Below, piece after piece: positions 51,436 to 60,454 of a stretch of DNA of 64,000 bases; within the stretch, counting starts at the first letter, position 1, and each line of letters starts with the position of its first letter. The DNA is from Paraperlucidibaca baekdonensis. Its GTDB lineage: Bacteria; Pseudomonadota; Gammaproteobacteria; Pseudomonadales; Moraxellaceae. The position numbers and the translations under genes are program-made. Location of the stretch: the NCBI RefSeq assembly GCF_003387535.1, contig NZ_QUNR01000002.1:170416-234415 (forward strand), read 5' to 3'. The notes below the pieces were generated by a model. That model saw only the letters and a list, made by a program, of their open reading frames with translations, was not told the origin of the DNA and did no database searches.

Positions 51436-52671
51436 ATGAATGGTCTTAAAAGTCCTGTGGGTTTGTTTTATTTTTTTCTTATTGTTTTCATATTTATTGT
51501 GCCTGTTGATTCCGGATTTATAATAAAATTAATTTCTTCTATATATGTATTCCTGTTATGGGTGGGGTATTTTATAGGCAGTTCATTACAATGTAAACGT
51601 AAATTAATTAACTATAATGTTTTTATAAGCAAGCCAAGAAGTTTGTTTGTTGTGGTTTTTTTAATTTCTAGTCAGCTGGTTTTATCGATATATGCAGGGA
51701 AGTATTATACTGGTCTTAATTTCTCTAACGCTTTTCAGAACCTTTTTCTAGGGGATTCTAACTATGCAATATATCAAGCTTACTTTGATAGTGAAAGCTT
51801 GGGCTCGTTTAGTATAAATAAGCTGCCAGCTATTTTTTCAGTGTTTTATGTTAAATTTATTTTTATTTTTATGTTGTATTTTTTTGTAGTTAAAAAAGAT
51901 GGGAGGTATGATTTTTTAGTGGTGTTGTTTTCGGCTTTTTCTATAGTTGTTCTTGCTGTTTTTAGAGGGACTAATTTTGAGTTTTTTGAGATTCTTGTAG
52001 CGCTGGTTTGTTCTTTTTATATAAGGAGTATATTTAATAGTAACTATAAATTTCCATTTTTTAAGGTTTTTGCGCTAGCTTCTTTTCTTGTTTTTATTTA
52101 TGTTATACAAATAATGTTTCGCTATAGTTTTGAATATAGTATAAGTTGTAATAATGCATATTGCTATGATTATGAATCAGTTTTTCATCAATTGCTACCA
52201 GTGATATCATCGGCTTTTTATAAGTTAAGTGCATATTTTTATTTTGCACCTGATTATATGGCAAGATGGTTTATTTATTATTTAGATAACAACTTGTTTT
52301 TGACTGTTTTTGTTCCAGGTAATGGTGTCTTTTATGAGTATACTGGAAAATGGTTATGTGGCGAAGAATTTTCATGTGGCCCAACTTGGGCACCAGACTT
52401 TGAGGTTTTCACTTATTTTTTAGGACTTCCTTTAGTTGCTCTTCTAATAATATTTTTAGCTTTTTTTCAGAAGTATTTAAAAATTGCAGCTGGATTAAAT
52501 TTTATTGACTTCCTGGGTTTTTATCTTATTATACTCCAATTGTACGCTTTGCCAGTCGGAAATTTTTTATTTGTTTCATCAGCCAATCAGTTGATGTTGA
52601 TTTTATTTTTAACTCTTTTCGTTTTTAGATATCTATCAAGGAAAAGTAAAAAAATCATTTTAAGAGGTTAA
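51436..52671 (+). CDS. wzy: Wzy-like O-unit polymerase
   Basis: A hydrophobic 411-residue protein with about ten membrane helices and a large loop around residues 230-300, as in Wzy polymerases; no sequence motif confirms it. It is the only polytopic protein besides the flippase in the cluster. I chose ATG 51436, which has GGGGCAG six bases upstream; a TTG at 51412 overlapping the previous stop is an alternative. Among the most AT-rich genes in the window. Confidence 0.72.
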   Translation: MNGLKSPVGLFYFFLIVFIFIVPVDSGFIIKLISSIYVFLLWVGYFIGSSLQCKRKLINYNVFISKPRSLFVVVFLISSQLVLSIYAGKYYTGLNFSNAFQNLFLGDSNYAIYQAYFDSESLGSFSINKLPAIFSVFYVKFIFIFMLYFFVVKKDGRYDFLVVLFSAFSIVVLAVFRGTNFEFFEILVALVCSFYIRSIFNSNYKFPFFKVFALASFLVFIYVIQIMFRYSFEYSISCNNAYCYDYESVFHQLLPVISSAFYKLSAYFYFAPDYMARWFIYYLDNNLFLTVFVPGNGVFYEYTGKWLCGEEFSCGPTWAPDFEVFTYFLGLPLVALLIIFLAFFQKYLKIAAGLNFIDFLGFYLIILQLYALPVGNFLFVSSANQLMLILFLTLFVFRYLSRKSKKIILRG

Positions 52672-52673
52672 AT

Positions 52674-53708
52674 ATGTTTAAAAACAAAACCCTACTCATC
52701 ACCGGCGGCACCGGCTCCTTCGGCAACGCCGTGCTCAAACGCTTTCTCGAGTCCGACATCGCTGAAATCCGTATTTTCAGTCGTGACGAGAAAAAACAAG
52801 ATGACATGCGCAAGCGCTTTTCTAGTCCTAAGCTGAAGTTCTATATCGGTGATGTACGCGATTATATGAGCGTACTGAATGCTACCCGTGGTGTGGATTA
52901 CATCTTCCATGCCGCTGCATTAAAGCAAGTGCCGTCTTGCGAGTTTCACCCGATGGAAGCGGTGAAAACCAACGTGCTCGGCACTGAAAACGTGCTTGAG
53001 GCGGCGATCCAGAACGAAGTCAAGCGTGTGGTGTGCTTGAGTACTGATAAGGCCGTTTACCCCATTAATGCGATGGGTATTTCTAAAGCCATGATGGAAA
53101 AAGTCATGGTGGCCAAGTCGCGTAATGTTGATGAAACCAAAACGGTTATTTGCGGCACGCGCTACGGCAACGTGATGGCCTCACGCGGCTCGGTAATTCC
53201 GTTGTTTGTTGAGCAAATCCGTGCGGGTCAGGCGCTGACTATTACTGATCCTAATATGACACGCTTTATGATGACCTTGGCTGATGCGGTTGATTTGGTG
53301 TTGTATGCCTTTGAGCATGGCAACAACGGCGATATGTTCGTACAAAAAGCACCCGCCGCAACGGTTGAAACCTTAGCCCGCGCGTTAACTGAGATTGTTG
53401 GTAAGCCCGAGCATCCGATTAACATTATCGGTACGCGTCATGGTGAAAAACTCTATGAAGCTTTATTGAGCCGTGAAGAAATGCTCTGTGCGCAAGATAT
53501 GGGTGATTATTACCGTGTGCCGCCTGATTTGCGTGACCTGAATTATGCGAAATATGTCGATGAAGGACAAAAAGATTTGTCCAAGGTTGAAGACTACAAC
53601 TCGCATAATACTGAACGCCTAGATGTTGCTGGCATGCAGAAGCTGTTAATGAAACTCACCTTTATGCCTGCTATCCAGCGTGGCGAAAATATTGCAGCTG
53701 AGGAGTAA
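52674..53708 (+). CDS. fnlA: FnlA/CapE-type UDP-GlcNAc 4,6-dehydratase/epimerase
   Basis: First enzyme of UDP-N-acetyl-L-fucosamine synthesis. The 344-residue SDR protein has LLITGGTGSFGNAVLKRF, HAAALKQVPSCEF, STDKAVYPINAMGISKAMMEKV (the M replaces the usual catalytic Tyr, as in this subfamily) and RYGNVMASRGSVIPLF. Base composition returns to the chromosomal average here. Confidence 0.93.
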   Translation: MFKNKTLLITGGTGSFGNAVLKRFLESDIAEIRIFSRDEKKQDDMRKRFSSPKLKFYIGDVRDYMSVLNATRGVDYIFHAAALKQVPSCEFHPMEAVKTNVLGTENVLEAAIQNEVKRVVCLSTDKAVYPINAMGISKAMMEKVMVAKSRNVDETKTVICGTRYGNVMASRGSVIPLFVEQIRAGQALTITDPNMTRFMMTLADAVDLVLYAFEHGNNGDMFVQKAPAATVETLARALTEIVGKPEHPINIIGTRHGEKLYEALLSREEMLCAQDMGDYYRVPPDLRDLNYAKYVDEGQKDLSKVEDYNSHNTERLDVAGMQKLLMKLTFMPAIQRGENIAAEE

Positions 53709-53711
53709 GGC

Positions 53712-54830
53712 ATGCGGGTTTTAATTACTGGTGCGAATGGTTTTGTGGGTAAAAACTTGCAGCTTCATTTAGCCGAGCGTGGCGATGTCGAAGTGCTGTG
53801 CTTTACTCGTGAGCATACACAGGTTGATTTGTTGCAGATGGTCGCAGATGCTGACCTTGTGTTTCATTTGGCTGGCGTTAACCGTCCGCAAGATCCCGCT
53901 GAGTTTATGCAGGGCAATGCGGACTTAACTAAAGCCTTGTGTGACACATTGAAACAACTAAATAAAGCCATTCCCGTGGTTTACAGCTCCTCGATTCAAG
54001 TAGTAGCAGATAACCCCTACGGTGCCAGCAAACGTGCTGCTGAGGATACCTTATTAGCTTTCTCTAAAGAGACTGGCGCACCCGTATTTATTTACCGTTT
54101 GGCCAACGTCTTTGGTAAGTGGGCGCGCCCCAACTATAACTCTGCTGTTGCCACCTTCTGCCATAACATCTCACAAGGTCTGCCAATTCAGATTAATGAC
54201 CCAAGTGCGCTAATCAACTTGGTGTACATCGACGACGTTGTAAAGTCTTTCTTGCAAGTGATGGATGGCCAACTATCGCAAACTGGCTTTGTAGAAATTT
54301 CTCCGCAGTATCAAATGAGCGTTGGCGACTTGGCTGAGCAGCTTCAAGCTTTTAAAGACAGCCGCGACAGCTTAGTCACTGAAAATGTTGGCAATGGCTT
54401 GATTCGTGCGCTGTACTCAACCTATGTTAGCTACTTGCGGCCAGAGCAGTTCAGCTACCAAGTGCCTAAATACGGCGATGAGCGCGGCGTGTTTTCCGAA
54501 ATGCTAAAAACTAAAGATGCAGGGCAGTTTTCATTCTTCACTGCGCATCCTGGCATTACTCGTGGCGGCCATTACCACCATTCTAAAACTGAAAAGTTTT
54601 TGGTCATTAAAGGCCAAGCCTGTTTCCGTTTCAGGCACATGATGACAGGTGAGTTTTATGAGCTGCGCACAAGTGGCGAACAACCTGAGATTGTCGAAAC
54701 CGTTACCGGTTGGACTCACGACATCACCAATGTTGGAGATGTCGAAATGATTGTGATGCTCTGGGCCAACGAAATTTTCGACCGCGAAAACCCAGATACC
54801 TATGCCTGCCCAGTCGGCACAGCTCCCTGA
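53712..54830 (+). CDS. fnlB: FnlB/CapF-type bifunctional epimerase/reductase
   Basis: Second enzyme for UDP-L-FucNAc. The N-terminal SDR domain (residues 1-245) has LITGANGFVGKNLQLHL and YGASKRAAED; the C-terminal cupin (about 250-372) has FFTAHPGITRGGHYHHSKTEKFLV with metal-binding His residues. Length 372 matches CapF/WbjC. Confidence 0.93.
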   Translation: MRVLITGANGFVGKNLQLHLAERGDVEVLCFTREHTQVDLLQMVADADLVFHLAGVNRPQDPAEFMQGNADLTKALCDTLKQLNKAIPVVYSSSIQVVADNPYGASKRAAEDTLLAFSKETGAPVFIYRLANVFGKWARPNYNSAVATFCHNISQGLPIQINDPSALINLVYIDDVVKSFLQVMDGQLSQTGFVEISPQYQMSVGDLAEQLQAFKDSRDSLVTENVGNGLIRALYSTYVSYLRPEQFSYQVPKYGDERGVFSEMLKTKDAGQFSFFTAHPGITRGGHYHHSKTEKFLVIKGQACFRFRHMMTGEFYELRTSGEQPEIVETVTGWTHDITNVGDVEMIVMLWANEIFDRENPDTYACPVGTAP

Positions 54831-54845
54831 TTGAGATTTTGATTA

Positions 54846-55976
54846 ATGAAAAAGATGCGTGTTGCAACCGTTGTAGGTACTCGTCCAGAGATTATTCGTT
54901 TAGCACGAGTCATGGCTGCGCTAGATAAGTATTGCGATCATGTGCTTATTCACACTGGCCAAAACTACGACTACGAACTCAATCAGATCTTTTTTGATGA
55001 CTTAGGCATTCGCAAACCCGACCACTTTCTCAATGCCGCAGGTGCCACTGGTGCTGAAACCATCGGCAATGTGATTATTGCGGTAGACCGTGTGCTGGCT
55101 GAAGTTCAGCCTGAGGCGTTGCTTGTGTTGGGTGATACCAATAGTTGTATGGCGGTAATTCCTGCTAAGCGCCGTAAGATTCCGACCTTCCACATGGAGG
55201 CAGGTAATCGTTGCTTTGATATGCGTGTGCCAGAGGAAATCAACCGCCGTATTGTTGATCACACAGCTGATATCAACCTGACTTACAGCACCATTGCTCG
55301 AGATTACCTATTGCGTGAAGGCTTATCTCCAGACCAAGTGATCAAAACCGGAAGCCCGATGTATGAAGTACTGAAACACTACCTTGCAAAGATAGAGCAG
55401 TCAGATGTTTTGGTGCGCCTTGGTTTGGAGGTGGGTAAGTATTTCGTCGTTAGCGCACATCGCGAAGAAAACGTGGATTCAGACAAAAACTTTCTACGTT
55501 TAGTGGAAACGCTCAATACTGTGGCTGAAACCTATGACTACCCTGTCATTGTTTCAACGCACCCACGTACTCAAAAGCGTGTTGATGCTCTTAAGGTAGT
55601 GTTTCACCCGCAAGTTCAGTTGCTTAAACCGCTCGGGTTTACCGACTACAATAAGCTGCAGCTGTCAGCTAAAGCGGTGCTTTCAGATAGCGGCACCATC
55701 AATGAAGAGTCATCAATTTTAAATTTCCCTGCGCTTAACCTGCGTGAAGCGCATGAGCGCCCCGAAGGTATGGAGGAGGCCGCAGTGATGATGACGGGCC
55801 TTGGCGCTGAGCGTGTACTGCAGGCATTACAAGTGCTTGAGCATCAATCCCGTGGCGAAGAGCGCTCATTGCGTTTGGTTGCTGACTACAGCATGCCGAA
55901 TGTTAGTGAAAAAATAGTGCGCATCATTCATAGCTATACAGACTATGTAAATCGTGTGGTGTGGAAAAAGTATTGA
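54846..55976 (+). CDS. fnlC: FnlC/CapG-type UDP-sugar 2-epimerase
   Basis: Final epimerase giving UDP-L-FucNAc. The 376-residue protein has the 2-epimerase blocks [57 protein letters not shown] and [29 protein letters not shown]. The TGA overlaps the next ATG. Confidence 0.94.
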   Translation: MKKMRVATVVGTRPEIIRLARVMAALDKYCDHVLIHTGQNYDYELNQIFFDDLGIRKPDHFLNAAGATGAETIGNVIIAVDRVLAEVQPEALLVLGDTNSCMAVIPAKRRKIPTFHMEAGNRCFDMRVPEEINRRIVDHTADINLTYSTIARDYLLREGLSPDQVIKTGSPMYEVLKHYLAKIEQSDVLVRLGLEVGKYFVVSAHREENVDSDKNFLRLVETLNTVAETYDYPVIVSTHPRTQKRVDALKVVFHPQVQLLKPLGFTDYNKLQLSAKAVLSDSGTINEESSILNFPALNLREAHERPEGMEEAAVMMTGLGAERVLQALQVLEHQSRGEERSLRLVADYSMPNVSEKIVRIIHSYTDYVNRVVWKKY

Positions 55977-57115
55977 TGCCAGCAGCAACGCGTATAGCAA
56001 TCGTTAATCGAAGCTTTTGGCCGGCCAGCCAAGTCATTGGTGAAGCCTTGCTTCAAGTTGCTGAGCGCTTAGCGGAGAATCATCAAGTCAGCTTAATTAC
56101 GCAAAGCCCAATTGATTTAAAAGCAGAGCTGAAGCAGCAAAGGCGAGGGCAAGGCATTGCGGTTCGTGCTTGCAAAGCTCGCTCAGACTCTAGCACTCAT
56201 TTGGTATTACGAGCGCTAGATGCTTTGGTCTTTATGATGTGGGTTTTTGCCATGTTGTGCTGGCAGCGCCCTAAAAAAATCTATGTTTCTACTGACCCGC
56301 CCGTGGTCGTGCCATTTGTGGTTTCGGTGTACGCGTTGTTTGGGCGAGCGAAGGTTATTTATCACCTTCAAGATATTCATCCTGAAGCTGCGAATATCAT
56401 TGTTCCACTACACCCGTTTGTCATGCGTTTACTTCAGGGCATTGACTCGTGGAGTATGCGACGAGCTGCAGGACTGATCACACTTAGTGTAGATATGGCT
56501 AACGTCATCCGTGATCGATCGCAATCAAAAGCACCAATACAGCTTCTAGATAATCCTGCTGTTATTGCTCCAGTTATTGGTGTAGAGCGCACACGTGGAT
56601 TCATTTATTGCGGTAATGCTGGCCGCCTACAGCGCATCCCTCTGCTCATAGAGGCCATTAGTGCCTATAGATTGCAGGGTGGGCTTTTACCTTTTGAGTT
56701 CGTTGGCGGTGGCGTATTTAGTGCTCAGCTAGCTGAACTGGCAGTGAAAGAGATGGGTGTTTCGTATCTTGGGCATGTATCTGCAGCTAAAGCTGCTGAG
56801 CGTGTTGCTGCTTACCAGTGGGCAATTTTATCCATTGATGATGACGTGACGCGTTTTGCCTTTCCTAGTAAAAGCTCAACTTACGCTGCCGCAGGTGCTA
56901 AAGTGCTCGCCGTTTGCGGGCAGCACACGAGTGTTGCTAAATGGGTGCTTAGCTTGGGTATTGGCCGCGCCTGCGAGCCAAGTATTGCAGCGCTTGTGTC
57001 AGAGTTTTTTGCCATTGAGCAGTCGCTTGATGTGCCGAGTAACGAGTGCCCAGATTTAAGTCGCTTAGACATGAGCTACTTTGTTAATGAGCTGTCATTA
57101 GCTATTAGCACGTAA
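55976..57115 (+). CDS. WbuB-like L-FucNAc glycosyltransferase
   Basis: A 379-residue GT4-type transferase; start ATG 55976 overlaps the fnlC stop (TGATG). Features are IVNRSFWPASQVIGEALLQVAERLA, YHLQDIHPEAANI, FIYCGNAGRLQRIPLLIEAI and FPSKSSTYAAAGAKVLAV. Position after fnlABC is typical of WbuB, which adds FucNAc. A helix near residues 80-100 probably anchors it to the membrane. Confidence 0.85.
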   Translation: MPAATRIAIVNRSFWPASQVIGEALLQVAERLAENHQVSLITQSPIDLKAELKQQRRGQGIAVRACKARSDSSTHLVLRALDALVFMMWVFAMLCWQRPKKIYVSTDPPVVVPFVVSVYALFGRAKVIYHLQDIHPEAANIIVPLHPFVMRLLQGIDSWSMRRAAGLITLSVDMANVIRDRSQSKAPIQLLDNPAVIAPVIGVERTRGFIYCGNAGRLQRIPLLIEAISAYRLQGGLLPFEFVGGGVFSAQLAELAVKEMGVSYLGHVSAAKAAERVAAYQWAILSIDDDVTRFAFPSKSSTYAAAGAKVLAVCGQHTSVAKWVLSLGIGRACEPSIAALVSEFFAIEQSLDVPSNECPDLSRLDMSYFVNELSLAIST

Positions 57116-57131
57116 TAAACAGGAAGTAATT

Positions 57132-57731
57132 TTGAAGCGAGTCTTAGATGTAGTTTGTTCAGGCTTGGGGCTTTTGGTGTTGTCACCAGTTCTCTTGGTG
57201 CTAGCTATTTTAATAGCTCTACGCCTTGGTCGCCCCGTCCTCTTCACTCAAACCCGCCCAGGCCTGCACGGCAAACCCTTCCGCATGTTCAAGTTTCGCT
57301 CCATGACCTCGGCCTGTGATGCCAGCGGCAACTTATTACCTGACGATCAGCGTCTAACGCCTTTCGGCCAGCGCCTTCGTTCCACCAGCCTAGATGAACT
57401 GCCCGGCCTATGGGCAGTACTCAAAGGCGACATGAGCTTAGTCGGCCCACGGCCATTGCTCATGGAGTACTTGCCGCTCTACACGCCAGAACAAGCACGC
57501 CGCCATGAAGTACGCCCCGGCATTACCGGTTGGGCTCAAGTCAATGGCCGCAATGCCATCAGCTGGGAAGAGAAATTCGCGCTCGATGTTTGGTATGTCG
57601 AGAACCAATCGCTATGGCTAGACATCAAAATCCTTTTTCTCACAGTAAAAAAAGTCTTTGTTCGAGAAGGCATCTCCGCAGCAGGCGAGGCTACTATGAG
57701 TAAATTCCCAGGCACGACTCAGGACAAATAA
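57132..57731 (+). CDS. PglC-like initiating phosphoglycosyl transferase
   Basis: Small monotopic enzyme of 199 residues that moves sugar-1-phosphate from a UDP-sugar to undecaprenyl phosphate, starting each repeat unit. Features are KRVLDVVCSGLGLLVLSPVLLVLAILIA reentrant helix, KFRSMT, the catalytic Asp-Glu in STSLDELPGLWAVLKGDMSLVGPRPLL and RPGITGWAQVNGRN. Likely donor is UDP-2,4-diacetamido-trideoxyglucose, given the pgl-type genes nearby. TTG start five bases after AGGAAG. Confidence 0.92.
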   Translation: MKRVLDVVCSGLGLLVLSPVLLVLAILIALRLGRPVLFTQTRPGLHGKPFRMFKFRSMTSACDASGNLLPDDQRLTPFGQRLRSTSLDELPGLWAVLKGDMSLVGPRPLLMEYLPLYTPEQARRHEVRPGITGWAQVNGRNAISWEEKFALDVWYVENQSLWLDIKILFLTVKKVFVREGISAAGEATMSKFPGTTQDK

Positions 57732-58384
57732 TGCCCATTCCTCTCTATGGCGTATTTGGCGCTAGTGGCTGCGGCCGCGGCATCATGCCGTTGTTACGAG
57801 CGCAGTTACATGGCAAGGCAAATGCCGACCAAATAGTCTTTATCGATGATGCCCCGCCTGCTTCGCAGCTCAATGGTCATGCCGTGCTTACTTGGGCTGA
57901 GTTTTTGGCACGACCTGCTAGTGAGCGTAGTGTCGCTCTGGCCATTGCTAACTCCAGCATTCGCGAGGCCTTAGCGCAGCGCTGCCAAGAAGCAGGCGTT
58001 AGCTTGCTTGCTGTACAAGCCGCCAATGTGGTGCAGATGGACGATATCACGCTAGGTGAGGGCGCATTGCTCAGCCCGTTTGTCACACTCACTAGCAATA
58101 TTCGTATTGGCCGCTGCTTTCACGCCAATCTCTACAGTTATGTTGAGCACGACTGTATCATTGGCGACTTCGTTACCTTTGCTCCCGGCGTTAAGTGCAA
58201 TGGCAATGTGCACATCGAAGATCATGCCTATATAGGCACTGGCGCCGTTATAAAGCAGGGCACACCAGCTAAGCCATTGGTCATTGGGCGCGGTGCCGTA
58301 GTAGGCATGGGCGCTGTGGTGACAAAAAGTGTTCCAGCGGGCGTCACGGTAGTCGGTAATCCTGCTCGGCCGTTGGTGAAGTAG
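57731..58384 (+). CDS. PglD/NeuD-like sugar N-acetyltransferase
   Basis: A 217-residue left-handed beta-helix enzyme predicted to acetylate the 4-amino group made by the PglE-like aminotransferase. The N-terminal domain starts YGVFGASGCGRGIMP; the helix has hexapeptide repeats (IGRCFHANLYSYVEHDCIIGDFVTFAPG), where the His in VEHD is the expected base, and ends GNPARPLVK. Start overlaps the previous stop (TAATG). Confidence 0.9.
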   Translation: MPIPLYGVFGASGCGRGIMPLLRAQLHGKANADQIVFIDDAPPASQLNGHAVLTWAEFLARPASERSVALAIANSSIREALAQRCQEAGVSLLAVQAANVVQMDDITLGEGALLSPFVTLTSNIRIGRCFHANLYSYVEHDCIIGDFVTFAPGVKCNGNVHIEDHAYIGTGAVIKQGTPAKPLVIGRGAVVGMGAVVTKSVPAGVTVVGNPARPLVK

Positions 58385-58397
58385 GCTATTCGATAGC

Positions 58398-58425
58398 TTG
58401 CAATTAGGCTGTTGTTGCCTATACT
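58398..58425 (+). promoter_or_regulatory. Candidate promoter for the NYN gene
   Basis: TTGCAA (58398-58403) and TATACT (58420-58425) are 16 bases apart. An 80-base leader follows, with a small ACCACA/TGTGGT hairpin at 58454-58471, giving this gene a likely transcript of its own within the polysaccharide cluster. Confidence 0.6.
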
Positions 58426-58511
58426 TTGGATATCCCGCCTTTGCTAGTACGCGACCACACCAATCTGTGGTTTGCCGAATCAAAGGCGTTTTTGTTTAAG
58501 GAAGAACAACA

Positions 58512-59198
58512 ATGCGCACAGCAGTCTTGATTGATGGTGGATATTTTGTGAAAAGATTCCAGCAGCTGGAGCCCCACAATAAGCATAATGCTGAACGCGC
58601 AGCGGACTGTGCTTTTCGTTGGGCGCTTATGCATTTGACTGAAAGAGTGCAGAAACCCAAAAGACATGAGCTCTACCGTATTTTCTTTTATGACTGTCCT
58701 CCCCTTGAGAAACGTATGCATCATCCTCTATCCAAAAGAGCAGTTGATTTCTCAAAGACGCCGGAGGCGCGATTTAGGCGTGAGCTTCATGAGCGGCTGC
58801 TTAAAAAGAGAAAGGTTGCGCTACGATTAGGGCATCTTAGTGGTGATGTTAGTTGGACTATTCGTCAGTCGACGATTGAAGCTTTACTTAAAGGCCAGCG
58901 GCAGTTTAGTGACCTCAGTGACACTGATATAGCACCGAATATTCGCCAAAAAGGCGTAGATATGCGTATAGGTGTAGATGTCGCCTCTTTGGCTTTTAAG
59001 CGTTACGTTGATCAAATTGTGTTGATGGCTGGAGATGCTGACTTTGTTCCCGCTGCTAAGCTAGCGCGCCGTGAAGGAATAGACTTTATTCTCGACCCTA
59101 TGCATCGCTCTGTGCCACTTAATCTCATGGAGCACATTGATGGTCTTCGTTCTACGTGCCCAAAATTTAAAAAAATTGTGGATGATCGAACGTGTTAA
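58512..59198 (+). CDS. NYN-domain (PIN-like) protein
   Basis: A 228-residue protein of the NYN/DUF88 (LabA-like) family, related to PIN nucleases. It starts RTAVLIDGGYFVKRF with the first acidic residue; further acids lie in DMRIGVDVASLAFKRYVD and LMAGDADFVPAAKLAR, so the metal site appears complete. The substrate is probably RNA by family inference. AAGGAAG precedes the ATG, and the stop overlaps the pglE-like GTG by seven bases. No sugar-related function is apparent. Confidence 0.85.
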   Translation: MRTAVLIDGGYFVKRFQQLEPHNKHNAERAADCAFRWALMHLTERVQKPKRHELYRIFFYDCPPLEKRMHHPLSKRAVDFSKTPEARFRRELHERLLKKRKVALRLGHLSGDVSWTIRQSTIEALLKGQRQFSDLSDTDIAPNIRQKGVDMRIGVDVASLAFKRYVDQIVLMAGDADFVPAAKLARREGIDFILDPMHRSVPLNLMEHIDGLRSTCPKFKKIVDDRTC

Positions 59199-60454
59199 AC
59201 ACCCCATTTTCTCCCTGGCCCAGCTTCACTCAAGAAGAAGCCGATGCCGTTTCTCGCGCTCTGCTAAGCAACAAAGTGAATTACTGGACTGGCACCGAGT
59301 GCCGCGAATTTGAAAAAGAGTTTGCCGCTTGGGCAGATGCCGCTCACGGCCTAGCCGTAGCCAACGGCACCTTAGCGCTCGATGTCATTTTAAAAGGTTT
59401 AAACATTGGCGCTGGCGATGAAGTCATCGTGACTTCACGCACATTTTTAGCCTCGGCCTCTAGCATTGTCACCGCTGGTGCTGCACCAGTCTTTGCTGAT
59501 GTCTGTGCCAATAGCCAAAACATCACCGCCGACACCGTACGAGCGGTGCTCACTCCGCGCACTAAAGCCATCATTGCCGTGCATTTAGCCGGCTGGCCTT
59601 GCGACATGGACGAGCTCATGGCCTTAGCTACCGAGCATGACCTCTACGTGATCGAAGACTGCGCCCAAGCTCACGGCGCACGCTACAAGGGACGCTCTGT
59701 TGGCAGCATCGGCCACGCCGCCGCCTGGAGCTTTTGCCAAGACAAAATCATGACCACCGGCGGCGAAGGCGGCATGGTCACAACCAACGATGAAGCCCTC
59801 TGGCGACGCATGTGGAGCTACAAAGATCACGGCAAAAGCTATGAAGCCATCTACGAGCGCCAACACCCGCCCGGCTTCCGCTGGCTACACGAAAGCATCG
59901 GCACCAACTGGCGCATGATGGAAATGCAAGCCGTCATCGGCCGCATCCAACTCCGCCGCATGCCCGACTGGACCGCCGCCAGAACCGCCAACGCCGAACG
60001 CATCTGGTCCACCGCTAGAGGCTTTTCGAGCCTGCGCGTACCGAACTTCAGCTGCTCCGGTGGGGGTGCGTCCGGCAATTCTTCACGAAGCTGCGAATTG
60101 TCCGGGCGCACCCCCACCGGAGCAGCGGATTCAGCACACGCCCACTACAAATGCTACATCTTCGTAAACCCAGATCAATTAGCCCAAGACTGGGATCGTG
60201 ACCGAATCATGGCCGAAATCAACGCCCAAGGCGTACCATGCTACTCCGGCTCCTGCTCTGAGGTTTACCTAGAAAAAGCCTTCGACAACACCGGCTGGCG
60301 TCCAGCACAACGCCTACCTGTAGCCAAAGAGTTAGGCGAAACCAGCCTCATGTTTTTAGTACACCCCACGCTCACCAGTGCTGAGATCGGCAAGACCTGC
60401 GCTGTGCTTGCAGAAGTCATGCAGCAGGCCAGCCTAGAGTTACCGAATGTCTAA
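59192..60454 (+). CDS. PglE-like UDP-4-keto sugar aminotransferase with palindromic insertion
   Basis: A 420-residue DegT-family PLP enzyme predicted to aminate the 4-keto product of the PglF-like protein. Features are MLNTPFSPWPSFTQEEADAV, NKVNYWTG, EDCAQAHGARYKG and PLP-lysine Lys185 (CQDKIMTTGGEGGM). Residues about 287-312 (Ser/Gly/Cys-rich, from SCSGGGASG to TPTGAAD) are encoded by a 76-bp palindrome and have no counterpart in the family. The frame is kept across it, so the enzyme may still work with an extra surface loop. GTG start overlaps the NYN gene. Confidence 0.9.
   Translation: MLNTPFSPWPSFTQEEADAVSRALLSNKVNYWTGTECREFEKEFAAWADAAHGLAVANGTLALDVILKGLNIGAGDEVIVTSRTFLASASSIVTAGAAPVFADVCANSQNITADTVRAVLTPRTKAIIAVHLAGWPCDMDELMALATEHDLYVIEDCAQAHGARYKGRSVGSIGHAAAWSFCQDKIMTTGGEGGMVTTNDEALWRRMWSYKDHGKSYEAIYERQHPPGFRWLHESIGTNWRMMEMQAVIGRIQLRRMPDWTAARTANAERIWSTARGFSSLRVPNFSCSGGGASGNSSRSCELSGRTPTGAADSAHAHYKCYIFVNPDQLAQDWDRDRIMAEINAQGVPCYSGSCSEVYLEKAFDNTGWRPAQRLPVAKELGETSLMFLVHPTLTSAEIGKTCAVLAEVMQQASLELPNV
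60051..60126. repeat. Near-perfect palindrome inside the pglE-like gene
   Basis: Arms 60051-60081 and 60095-60126 pair with only a few mismatches: the outer 20 bases are perfect, as is the inner AATTC/GAATT. The 13-base loop is 60082-60094. The element is GC-rich, lies in an otherwise continuous reading frame, and looks like an inserted REP- or MITE-type hairpin. Confidence 0.93.
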
